From Whitmania pigra (taxonomy: Eukaryota; Annelida; Clitellata; Hirudinida; Haemopidae): a stretch of DNA of 64,000 bases. The DNA is taken from contig JAJTWR010000040.1 of assembly GCA_021613335.1 (NCBI GenBank), positions 150,001 through 214,000 of the forward strand. Reading direction: 5' to 3'. The position numbers and the translations under genes are program-made. Below the pieces are notes generated by a model, which was not told the DNA's origin, did not search any database, and saw only the letters and a list, made by a program, of their open reading frames with translations. Of the stretch, positions 1-10,322 are shown one piece after another (position 1 is the stretch's first letter; each line of letters starts with the position of its first letter).

Positions 1-133
1 ACTCCGAGAATTTACATCATCTTCTTCACTCTTTGATGCCCCTATAGCTTGGGATGTTTTCAATAAACTTGACATTTTTGAAGTAATACCAATTAAATTT
101 ATGTCAGTAAGATAGATCAGCCTCAATCCAGGC

Positions 134-226
134 AAAACCCCCCACAGGAATCGAACACGGTACCAAAGACCGGTCGAGCCGCTAGCGGTCGGATGTTCAG
201 ACGCTTTAACCGTTCAGCCAACCACC
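134..226 (-). repeat. tRNA-like segment with A and B boxes (first of ten)
   Basis: On the minus strand this ~93-bp segment has an A-box-like TGGCTGAACGG and a B-box-like GTTCGATTCC about 60 nt later. The predicted acceptor, anticodon and T stems do not pair properly, so it is not a functional tRNA. It looks like the Pol III promoter head of a SINE or a decayed type II tRNA. Equivalent copies start at 921, 1708, 2496, 3284, 4072, 4860, 5647, 6435 and 7223. All keep the two boxes, with only small changes in the C run at the distal end. Confidence 0.6.
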
Positions 227-439
227 AAACACCAACAGATTAACTAATTTCAACATTTATCTCCGTTTGCAACTCAAATTATGTATTTCATTGTGATATT
301 CCAGAGTTTTATATATTCTCATATCATTTATCTATAACATTGTGGGTATTGTCGTTATGAATTTATTTTCAAAGCATTTTGCTAAAATCCGGATTTATGA
401 ATAAAATCTGAAGGTAAGTTATAACGAACAAAATTCTTC

Positions 440-522
440 TACCAGAAGTGGGGTTCGAACCCACGAGGACATATGTCCATTGGATCTTAAGTCCAACGCC
501 TTAACCACTCGGCCATCCTGGT
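440..522 (-). tRNA. tRNA-Leu(TAA), array copy 1
   Basis: This is an 83-nt type II tRNA without intron. The acceptor stem pairs ACCAGGA with TTCTGGT. The A box is GGCCGAGTGGTTAAGG, the anticodon loop CTTAAGA gives anticodon TAA between TTGGA and TCCAA, the variable arm contains GGACATATGTCC, and the B box is GGTTCGAACCC. A TTTT run lies within about 10 nt downstream as a plausible Pol III stop. It closely resembles animal tRNA-Leu(UAA) and reads UUA codons. All features look functional; expression is inferred. Confidence 0.9.
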
Positions 523-1226
523 TGTAATGCCATGATGCGATGCATTTTTCGTTGATGCAACAGATAAAAAACAGACATTTTTTTAATTTTGTACATTCAC
601 GGCGATATTAATAAACATATCCAGGACCGCTTGGAGTTGATGACAGGTGCCCATAGTCCTATCTGGATTTACAAACTTTTTTGCTTGTCCATTAACAAAT
701 TGGCATAACATTTTTGCTACAAAATTTCTGTTTGTGGCGCATGGTTCCTTCACATGAGTACTCATTTACAGTTTTGTTAAATGGATTACTCCGAGAATTT
801 ACATCATCTTCTTCACTCTTTGATGCCCCTATAGCTTGGGATGTTTTCAATAAACTTGACATTTTTGAAGTAATACCAATTAAATTTATGTCAGTAAGAT
901 AGATCAGCCTCAATCCAGGCAAAACCCCCCACAGGAATCGAACACGGTACCAAAGACCGGTCGAGCCGCTAGCGGTCGGATGTTCAGACGCTTTAACCGT
1001 TCAGCCAACCACCAAACACCAACAGATTAACTAATTTCAACATTTATCTCCGTTTGCAACTCAAATTATGTATTTCATTGTGATATTCCAGAGTTTTATA
1101 TATTCTCATATCATTTATCTATAACATTGTGGGTATTGTCGTTATGAATTTATTTTCAAAGCATTTTGCTAAAATCCGGATTTATGAATAAAATCTGAAG
1201 GTAAGTTATAACGAACAAAATTCTTC

Positions 1227-1309
1227 TACCAGAAGTGGGGTTCGAACCCACGAGGACATATGTCCATTGGATCTTAAGTCCAACGCCTTAACCACTCGGC
1301 CATCCTGGT
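1227..1309 (-). tRNA. tRNA-Leu(TAA), array copy 2
   Basis: By eye this is identical to array copy 1 over the whole 83 nt, with the same TTTT run just downstream. It lies 787 bp from copy 1. Confidence 0.9.
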
Positions 1310-2013
1310 TGTAATGCCATGATGCGATGCATTTTTCGTTGATGCAACAGATAAAAAACAGACATTTTTTTAATTTTGTACATTCACGGCGATATTAATA
1401 AACATATCCAGGACCGCTTGGAGTTGATGACAGGTGCCCATAGTCCTATCTGGATTTACAAACTTTTTTGCTTGTCCATTAACAAATTGGCATAACATTT
1501 TTGCTACAAAATTTCTGTTTGTGGCGCATGGTTCCTTCACATGAGTACTCATTTACAGTTTTGTTAAATGGATTACTCCGAGAATTTACATCATCTTCTT
1601 CACTCTTTGATGCCCCTATAGCTTGGGATGTTTTCAATAAACTTGACATTTTTGAAGTAATACCAATTAAATTTATGTCAGTAAGATAGATCAGCCTCAA
1701 TCCAGGCAAAACCCCCCACAGGAATCGAACACGGTACCAAAGACCGGTCGAGCCGCTAGCGGTCGGATGTTCAGACGCTTTAACCGTTCAGCCAACCACC
1801 AAACACCAACAGATTAACTAATTTCAACATTTATCTCCGTTTGCAACTCAAATTATGTATTTCATTGTGATATTCCAGAGTTTTATATATTCTCATATCA
1901 TTTATCTATAACATTGTGGGTATTGTCGTTATGAATTTATTTTCAAAGCATTTTGCTAAAATCCGGATTTATGAATAAAATCTGAAGGTAAGTTATAACG
2001 AACAAAATTCTTC

Positions 2014-2096
2014 TACCAGAAGTGGGGTTCGAACCCACGAGGACATATGTCCATTGGATCTTAAGTCCAACGCCTTAACCACTCGGCCATCCTGGT
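2014..2096 (-). tRNA. tRNA-Leu(TAA), array copy 3
   Basis: Intact 83-nt tRNA-Leu with anticodon TAA and all stems paired. Its unit has a T-to-G change in the T run upstream of the gene (near 2157), shared with copy 5 but not with copies 4 or 6. Confidence 0.9.
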
Positions 2097-2801
2097 TGTA
2101 ATGCCATGATGCGATGCATTTTTCGTTGATGCAACAGATAAAAAACAGACATTTTTGTTAATTTTGTACATTCACGGCGATATTAATAAACATATCCAGG
2201 ACCGCTTGGAGTTGATGACAGGTGCCCATAGTCCTATCTGGATTTACAAACTTTTTTGCTTGTCCATTAACAAATTGGCATAACATTTTTGCTACAAAAT
2301 TTCTGTTTGTGGCGCATGGTTCCTTCACATGAGTACTCATTTACAGTTTTGTTAAATGGATTACTCCGAGAATTTACATCATCTTCTTCACTCTTTGATG
2401 CCCCTATAGCTTGGGATGTTTTCAATAAACTTGACATTTTTGAAGTAATACCAATTAAATTTATGTCAGTAAGATAGATCAGCCTCAATCCAGGCAAAAC
2501 CCCCCACAGGAATCGAACACGGTACCAAAGACCGGTCGAGCCGCTAGCGGTCGGATGTTCAGACGCTTTAACCGTTCAGCCAACCACCAAACACCAACAG
2601 ATTAACTAATTTCAACATTTATCTCCGTTTGCAACTCAAATTATGTATTTCATTGTGATATTCCAGAGTTTTATATATTCTCATATCATTTATCTATAAC
2701 ATTGTGGGTATTGTCGTTATGAATTTATTTTCAAAGCATTTTGCTAAAATCCGGATTTATGAATAAAATCTGAAGGTAAGTTATAACGAACAAAATTCTT
2801 C

Positions 2802-2884
2802 TACCAGAAGTGGGGTTCGAACCCACGAGGACATATGTCCATTGGATCTTAAGTCCAACGCCTTAACCACTCGGCCATCATGGT
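2802..2884 (-). tRNA. tRNA-Leu(TAA), array copy 4, acceptor-stem variant
   Basis: Same as the other array copies except that base 5 of the acceptor stem is T instead of G (ACCATGA). This replaces the 5-68 G-C pair with a T-C mismatch. A and B boxes and anticodon are unchanged, so it could be transcribed, but stability and charging may be reduced. Confidence 0.85.
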
Positions 2885-3589
2885 TGTAATGCCATGATGC
2901 GATGCATTTTTCGTTGATGCAACAGATAAAAAACAGACATTTTTTTTAATTTTGTACATTCACGGCGATATTAATAAACATATCCAGGACCGCTTGGAGT
3001 TGATGACAGGTGCCCATAGTCCTATCTGGATTTACAAACTTTTTTGCTTGTCCATTAACAAATTGGCATAACATTTTTGCTACAAAATTTCTGTTTGTGG
3101 CGCATGGTTCCTTCACATGAGTACTCATTTACAGTTTTGTTAAATGGATTACTCCGAGAATTTACATCATCTTCTTCACTCTTTGATGCCCCTATAGCTT
3201 GGGATGTTTTCAATAAACTTGACATTTTTGAAGTAATACCAGTTAAATTTATGTCAGTAAGATAGATCAGCCTCAATCCAGGCAAAACCCCCCACAGGAA
3301 TCGAACACGGTACCAAAGACCGGTCGAGCCGCTAGCGGTCGGATGTTCAGACGCTTTAACCGTTCAGCCAACCACCAAACACCAACGGATTAACTAATTT
3401 CAACATTTATCTCCGTTTGCAACTCAAATTATGTATTTCATTGTGATATTCCAGAGTTTTATATATTCTCATATCATTTATCTATAACATTGTGGGTATT
3501 GTCGTTATGAATTTATTTTCAAAGCATTTTGCTAAAATCCGGATTTATGAATAAAATCTGAAGGTAAGTTATAACGAACAAAATTCTTC

Positions 3590-3672
3590 TACCAGAAGTG
3601 GGGTTCGAACCCACGAGGACATATGTCCATTGGATCTTAAGTCCAACGCCTTAACCACTCGGCCATCCTGGT
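3590..3672 (-). tRNA. tRNA-Leu(TAA), array copy 5
   Basis: Intact 83-nt gene with the normal ACCAGGA acceptor strand. Its unit shares the T-to-G upstream variant with copy 3, suggesting that a two-unit block was duplicated. Confidence 0.9.
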
Positions 3673-4377
3673 TGTAATGCCATGATGCGATGCATTTTTC
3701 GTTGATGCAACAGATAAAAAACAGACATTTTTGTTAATTTTGTACATTCACGGCGATATTAATAAACATATCCAGGACCGCTTGGAGTTGATGACAGGTG
3801 CCCATAGTCCTATCTGGATTTACAAACTTTTTTGCTTGTCCATTAACAAATTGGCATAACATTTTTGCTACAAAATTTCTGTTTGTGGCGCATGGTTCCT
3901 TCACATGAGTACTCATTTACAGTTTTGTTAAATGGATTACTCCGAGAATTTACATCATCTTCTTCACTCTTTGATGCCCCTATAGCTTGGGATGTTTTCA
4001 ATAAACTTGACATTTTTGAAGTAATACCAGTTAAATTTATGTCAGTAAGATAGATCAGCCTCAATCCAGGCAAAAACCCCCACAGGAATCGAACACGGTA
4101 CCAAAGACCGGTCGAGCCGCTAGCGGTCGGATGTTCAGACGCTTTAACCGTTCAGCCAACCACCAAACACCAACGGATTAACTAATTTCAACATTTATCT
4201 CCGTTTGCAACTCAAATTATGTATTTCATTGTGATATTCCAGAGTTTTATATATTCTCATATCATTTATCTATAACATTGTGGGTATTGTCGTTATGAAT
4301 TTATTTTCAAAGCATTTTGCTAAAATCCGGATTTATGAATAAAATCTGAAGGTAAGTTATAACGAACAAAATTCTTC

Positions 4378-4460
4378 TACCAGAAGTGGGGTTCGAACCC
4401 ACGAGGACATATGTCCATTGGATCTTAAGTCCAACGCCTTAACCACTCGGCCATCATGGT
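4378..4460 (-). tRNA. tRNA-Leu(TAA), array copy 6, acceptor-stem variant
   Basis: Carries the same G5-to-T acceptor change as copies 4 and 7, giving one mismatch in the acceptor stem. The rest of the gene matches the array consensus. Confidence 0.85.
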
Positions 4461-5165
4461 TGTAATGCCATGATGCGATGCATTTTTCGTTGATGCAACA
4501 GATAAAAAACAGACATTTTTTTTAATTTTGTACATTCACGGCGATATTAATAAACATATCCAGGACCTCTTGGAGTTGATGACAGGTGCCCATAGTCCTA
4601 TCTGGATTTACAAACTTTTTTGCTTGTCCATTAACAAATTGGCATAACATTTTTGCTACAAAATTTCTGTTTGTGGCGCATGGTTCCTTCACATGAGTAC
4701 TCATTTACAGTTTTGTTAAATGGATTACTCCGAGAATTTACATCATCTTCTTCACTCTTTGATGCCCCTATAGCTTGGGATGTTTTCAATAAACTTGACA
4801 TTTTTGAAGTAATACCAGTTAAATTTATGTCAGTAAGATAGATCAGCCTCAATCCAGGCAAAACCCCCCACAGGAATCGAACACGGTACCAAAGACCGGT
4901 CGAGCCGCTAGCGGTCGGATGTTCAGACGCTTTAACCGTTCAGCCAACCACCAAACACCAACGGATTAACTAATTTCAACATTTATCTCCGTTTGCAACT
5001 CAAATTATGTATTTCATTGTGATATTCCAGAGTTTTATATATTCTCATATCATTTATCTATAACATTGTGGGTATTGTCGTTATGAATTTATTTTCAAAG
5101 CATTTTGCTAAAATCCGGATTTATGAATAAAATCTGAAGGTAAGTTATAACGAACAAAATTCTTC

Positions 5166-5248
5166 TACCAGAAGTGGGGTTCGAACCCACGAGGACATAT
5201 GTCCATTGGATCTTAAGTCCAACGCCTTAACCACTCGGCCATCATGGT
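5166..5248 (-). tRNA. tRNA-Leu(TAA), array copy 7, acceptor-stem variant
   Basis: Third copy with the G5-to-T change in the acceptor stem. The unit just beyond it has a 1-bp deletion near 5426, outside the tRNA. Confidence 0.85.
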
Positions 5249-5952
5249 TGTAATGCCATGATGCGATGCATTTTTCGTTGATGCAACAGATAAAAAACAG
5301 ACATTTTTTTTAATTTTGTACATTCACGGCGATATTAATAAACATATCCAGGACCTCTTGGAGTTGATGACAGGTGCCCATAGTCCTATCTGGATTTACA
5401 AACTTTTTTGCTTGTCCATTAACAAATGGCATAACATTTTTGCTACAAAATTTCTGTTTGTGGCGCATGGTTCCTTCACATGAGTACTCATTTACAGTTT
5501 TGTTAAATGGATTACTCCGAGAATTTACATCATCTTCTTCACTCTTTGATGCCCCTATAGCTTGGGATGTTTTCAATAAACTTGACATTTTTGAAGTAAT
5601 ACCAGTTAAATTTATGTCAGTAAGATAGATCAGCCTCAATCCAGGCAAAACCCCCCACAGGAATCGAACACGGTACCAAAGACCGGTCGAGCCGCTAGCG
5701 GTCGGATGTTCAGACGCTTTAACCGTTCAGCCAACCACCAAAGACCAACAGATTAACTAATTTCAACATTTATCTCCGTTTGCAACTCAAATTATGTATT
5801 TCATTGTGATATTCCAGAGTTTTATATATTCTCATATCATTTATCTATAACATTGTGGGTATTGTCGTTATGAATTTATTTTCAAAGCATTTTGCTAAAA
5901 TCCGGATTTATGAATAAAATCTGAAGGTAAGTTATAACGAACAAAATTCTTC

Positions 5953-6035
5953 TACCAGAAGTGGGGTTCGAACCCACGAGGACATATGTCCATTGGATCT
6001 TAAGTCCAACGCCTTAACCACTCGGCCATCCTGGT
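5953..6035 (-). tRNA. tRNA-Leu(TAA), array copy 8
   Basis: Intact 83-nt gene with the normal acceptor stem and anticodon TAA. It lies 787 bp from copy 7 because of the 1-bp deletion between them. Confidence 0.9.
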
Positions 6036-6740
6036 TGTAATGCCATGATGCGATGCATTTTTCGTTGATGCAACAGATAAAAAACAGACATTTTTTTTAA
6101 TTTTGTACATTCACGGCGATATTAATAAACATATCCAGGACCTCTTGGAGTTGATGACAGGTGCCCATAGTCCTATCTGGATTTACAAACTTTTTTGCTT
6201 GTCCATTAACAAATTGGCATAACATTTTTGCTACAAAATTTCTGTTTGTGGCGCATGGTTCCTTCACATGAGTACTCATTTACAGTTTTGTTAAATGGAT
6301 TACTCCGAGAATTTACATCATCTTCTTCACTCTTTGATGCCCCTATAGCTTGGGATGTTTTCTATAAACTTGACATTTTTGAAGTAATACCAGTTAAATT
6401 TATGTCAGTAAGATAGATCAGCCTCAATCCAGGCAATACCCCCCACAGGAATCGAACACGGTACCAAAGACCGGTCGAGCCGCTAGCGGTCGGATGTTCA
6501 GACGCTTTAACCGTTCAGCCAACCACCAAAGACCAACAGATTAACTAATTTCAACATTTATCTCCGTTTGCAACTCAAATTATGTATTTCATTGTGATAT
6601 TCCAGAGTTTTATATATTCTCATATCATTTATCTATAACATTGTGGGTATTGTCGTTATGAATTTATTTTCAAAGCATTTTGCTAAAATCCGGATTTATG
6701 AATAAAATCTGAAGGTAAGTTATAACGAACAAAATTCTTC

Positions 6741-6823
6741 TACCAGAAGTGGGGTTCGAACCCACGAGGACATATGTCCATTGGATCTTAAGTCCAACGC
6801 CTTAACCACTCGGCCATCCTGGT
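6741..6823 (-). tRNA. tRNA-Leu(TAA), array copy 9
   Basis: Intact 83-nt gene matching the array consensus, although the surrounding unit has several private substitutions. Confidence 0.9.
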
Positions 6824-7528
6824 TGTAATGCCATGATGCGATGCATTTTTCGTTGATGCAACAGATAAAAAACAGACATTTTTTTTAATTTTGTACATTC
6901 ACGGCGATATTAATAAACATATCCAGGACATCTTGGAGTTGATGACAGGTGCCCATAGTACTATCTGGATTTACAAACTTTTTTGCTTGTCCATTAACAA
7001 ATTGGCATAACATTTTTGCTACAAAATTTCTGTTTGTGGCGCATGGTTCCTTCACATGAGTACTCATTTACAGTTTTGTTAAATGGATTACTCCGAGAAT
7101 TTACATCATCTTCTTCACTCTTTGATGCCCCTATAGCTTGGGATGTTTTCAATAAACTTGACATTTTTGAAGTAATACCAGTTAAATTTATGTCAGTAAG
7201 ATAGATCAGCCTCAATCCAGGCAAAACCCCCCACAGGAATCGAACACGGTACCAAAGACCGGTCGAGCCGCTAGCGGTCGGATGTTCAGACGCTTTAACC
7301 GTTCAGCCAACCACCAAACGCCAACGGATTAACTAATTTCAACATTTATCTCCGTTTGCAACTCAAATTATGTATTTCATTGTGATATTCCAGAGTTTTA
7401 TATATTCTCATATCATTTATCTATAACATTGTGGGTATTGTCGTTATGAATTTATTTTCAAAGCATTTTGCTAAAATCCGGATTTATGAATAAAATCTGA
7501 AGGTAAGTTATAACGAACAAAATTCTTC

Positions 7529-7611
7529 TACCAGAAGTGGGGTTCGAACCCACGAGGACATATGTCCATTGGATCTTAAGTCCAACGCCTTAACCACTCG
7601 GATATCCTGGA
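7529..7611 (-). tRNA. tRNA-Leu(TAA), terminal array copy, 5' end damaged
   Basis: This copy forms the right boundary of the array. The 3' two thirds match the consensus, including anticodon TAA and B box. The 5' end reads TCCAGGATATCC: base 1 is changed and the G9-G10 pair at the D-arm start is lost. Homology to the unit ends here, so the normal upstream flank is missing. It is probably a pseudogene or a weakly active edge copy. Confidence 0.75.
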
Positions 7612-9869
7612 AATAAATGTCGTAGTTTAATTTTTAGATGTATAAAGTCGGAATTTTATTTATAATACGATTAGAAGGCAGTTGAAATGTTTTTGTGATT
7701 AGATTTTTGACTCCAAGTATGTGTAAAATGCATTTAAAGTATTTTTTATATGAATGAATGTTTCTTACATGTATGGATCAGAACCTGACCGCGCAAAGTC
7801 TCGGCTTATGATGTATTGTTATGCACTGAGCTTTGCAAATTTGCTTCTCGTCTCAAATAATATTTATTTCTGAGATTCATCTCTCCCTTGTGTTATTTTA
7901 AACTACAAACCGTTTTGTTATTATGCTCCTAGAATATATTATTGTAAATAAATTCTTTAAATATATTTTTTTTTGTAGAATTGACTTCACTTTTTCTGTT
8001 AATCCGGTATTTTTTCATTTCTCTCTATTGAAATACTAAAGAGCAGGTCAGCGACCCGCATCTCGAAATGTCACGTGATCCTGGCCACGCCCAGTTAATC
8101 AAAGTCTCGGCCTCGAGCATTTCAAAATTTTCGCCCAATTTGGGTATTTCCGAATGTTTAAAATAAGCATTTTATCTTGATATAATAATTATTTCATATT
8201 ATATTATAATGTATAATTGTTATAAATATAAGGTTATAATTGTAATAATTTTAATAATAGTTATTGTTATATTATAATTTTTATAATGAATTAAAGACAT
8301 TCTTTGTGTCAAAGTTGTTTATTTAATAATTATAACAATTGAAAATGATTATTACGTTATTTTGAATTAAGACATTTTTATTTATTTTTATGTTTTAAAT
8401 ATTTGACATTTCGGACAATTTGATTGCGTTGTTTCGTTCCATCAAATTCACAAAAGACGTTTTCGAGTCTTCTTATTTATGTCTCGGTTTCTCCTTTCAA
8501 CTTGTGAAATAAGGTACCTCTGAGAATAACGACAGTCTCTTGTTTCTCCATTATGAATTATCTCCTGCCTTTTCTGCCAAAACTTCTGTGTGCTTTGCAA
8601 CTCTATCCGATAATCTTTCCATTTGACATTCCATATATTTTCTAATCCTCACCGGAATTAACTTGCTGTTGACCAGTAACTTTTCATCTATCATTTTTGA
8701 CCAATCATCTGCGACTGAGAAATATCAGTGACGTGCCGCAACGCTCATTAACATATTATCTTGCCGAATTGCTTGCTGTGTCGAGTTGCCCGTCAATCCG
8801 TCTGACCTGTTCATGTTTATTCATAATTTTCAGTCGAGAAATCTTCCCAGGACAGGTCACCCCAGGGGCTTCAATTTATGTTCGATTTTAATCCGTGGGA
8901 GGCCTTCTAAGCAGCTTTCTTCGGCATGATGTGCCCTTTTCGGCATGCCGGCTTCCGGGTTGCATCTATTTTCTTAATGTCGAAATCCGTACGTGTCTTT
9001 TTTCTCTGGCCTTTTCTGTCGCGGCCGTCATTAGAATTCTACTTTTGCACCTAATTTGAATAAATAATTTGAATCTTCGACAATCAGCACTTTCAGAGGA
9101 AAATTTATTCGCTCGGAGAATTTCTCTTTTTTGGTCGATTCCGATTTTAACCTTTATGTCTTAAAAGCGACCTTGGAAATCATCGATTGTCAGCGTGAGC
9201 GGTGTTTATTCAGAAGAAAAAATGTTATTCACCAATGGTAATCGATGACATGTGATGTAAATGTAAATTAATATACATTACCATGACATGATTTTGAGCT
9301 TCAAATCAAAAGATCAAGTTAGGAGAATACTTTCTGTGGGCAGAAAGAAGATGAAATAAAGGAGAAAATAAAGGAAGGCATATAACTCTTTAACTTGTAA
9401 GAAGAAAGAGTTGGACGGTCAGCTTGAAAGATTCCAGGACTTTATAAATGTGAGCTTCCCGGTGAAAATGACTTTTCTTCGTGAACGCAATCATGCTGTC
9501 CATGGGCTCTTTTGGTTTATGACCGGGCAGAGCACTGTATTCCATGACCAGCTTGTAATTCAGTGTGCCAACTCATGTCCAGAAAGATAGCCATTCGAAT
9601 CGCTGTCTCACGCACATTTCCCAGTAAAGTTGCAAGATCCTAACTTCCCTACGAGACAGGAAAGTAGAAATAATATTTCACTCTTATTTTTCGAATAAAG
9701 ATGAAATTATCAAGTCAAATTTTTCTAATTGAGCATTTTTGATAGTTCTTATAAACTTAATGTAAACTTTAATTCGAAACAACGACAGATTAAGTTGGCA
9801 AAGGACAAAAAATTGGAGAGAAGCGATCCAAAAGCAAAAAAGACAAAGATCAAAAAGAAAAAGAATAAC
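7612..9869. other. AT-rich stretch without a recognised gene
   Basis: Unique sequence follows the tandem array. I see no homologous coding sequence, tRNA or transposon domain. Short open frames such as 8697-8891 match no family I know. A slightly GC-richer patch at 8040-8110 contains TCACGTGA, an E-box-like palindrome, but there is no other promoter evidence. Confidence 0.6.
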
Positions 9870-10322
9870 GGATGGATGGATGGATGGATGGATGGATGGA
9901 TGGATGAATGGATGGATGGATGGATGGATGGATGGATGGATGGATGGATGGATGGATGGATGGATGGATGGATGGATGGATGGATGGATGGATGGATGGA
10001 TGGATGGATGGATGGATGGATGATGGATGGATGGATGGATGGATGGATGGATGGATGGATGGATGGATGGATGGATGGATGGATGGATGGATGGATGGAT
10101 GGATGGATGGATGGATGGATGGATGGATGGATGGATGGATGGATGGATGGAGGATGGATGGATGGATGGATGGATGGATGGATGGATGGATGGATGGATG
10201 GATGGATGGATGGATGGATGGATGGATGGATGGATGGATGGATGGATGGATGGATGGATGGATGGATGGATGGATGGATGGATGGATGGATGGATGGATG
10301 GATGGATGGATGGATGGATGGA
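9870..10322. repeat. (GGAT)n microsatellite, ~450 bp
   Basis: This is an almost pure GGAT tract. Rare interruptions include GAAT near 9907 and phase slips near 10021 and 10151. The 4-bp period cycles through all three reading frames, which creates stop-free frames on both strands (poly WMDG one way, poly HPSI the other). They have no coding meaning. Confidence 0.98.

Larger units (their letters stand above)
1..7611. repeat. Tandem array of a ~788-bp unit carrying tRNA-Leu and a tRNA-like segment
   Basis: About 9.7 head-to-tail copies are seen, with spacing of 787 or 788 bp between equivalent points. The array enters from the left window edge and stops abruptly at the tRNA-Leu ending at 7611, after which the sequence is unique. 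Each unit, read on the minus strand, holds a tRNA-like segment with A and B boxes, a ~350-bp body, a tRNA-Leu(TAA) and a ~200-bp AT-rich spacer. Copies differ by a handful of substitutions and 1-bp indels. Variation is lowest on the left and rises toward the right edge, as expected for an array homogenised in its interior. Total array length is unknown because it is cut by the window. Confidence 0.97.

Noticed and set aside
1180..1230. Spliced-leader RNA gene within each array unit
   Set aside because: Apart from the GTAAGT donor there is no Sm site or small-RNA fold before the antisense tRNA. Kept only as a low-interest check.
583..7224. Recurrent 60-, 62- and 76-codon frames in the tandem array
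   Set aside because: Their conservation reflects recent duplication of the DNA. They lie on opposite strands in the same place, and one copy is frame-fused by a 1-bp deletion.
1..7611. CRISPR-like direct repeats
   Set aside because: The unit is 788 bp and tandem without unique spacers, in a eukaryotic context.
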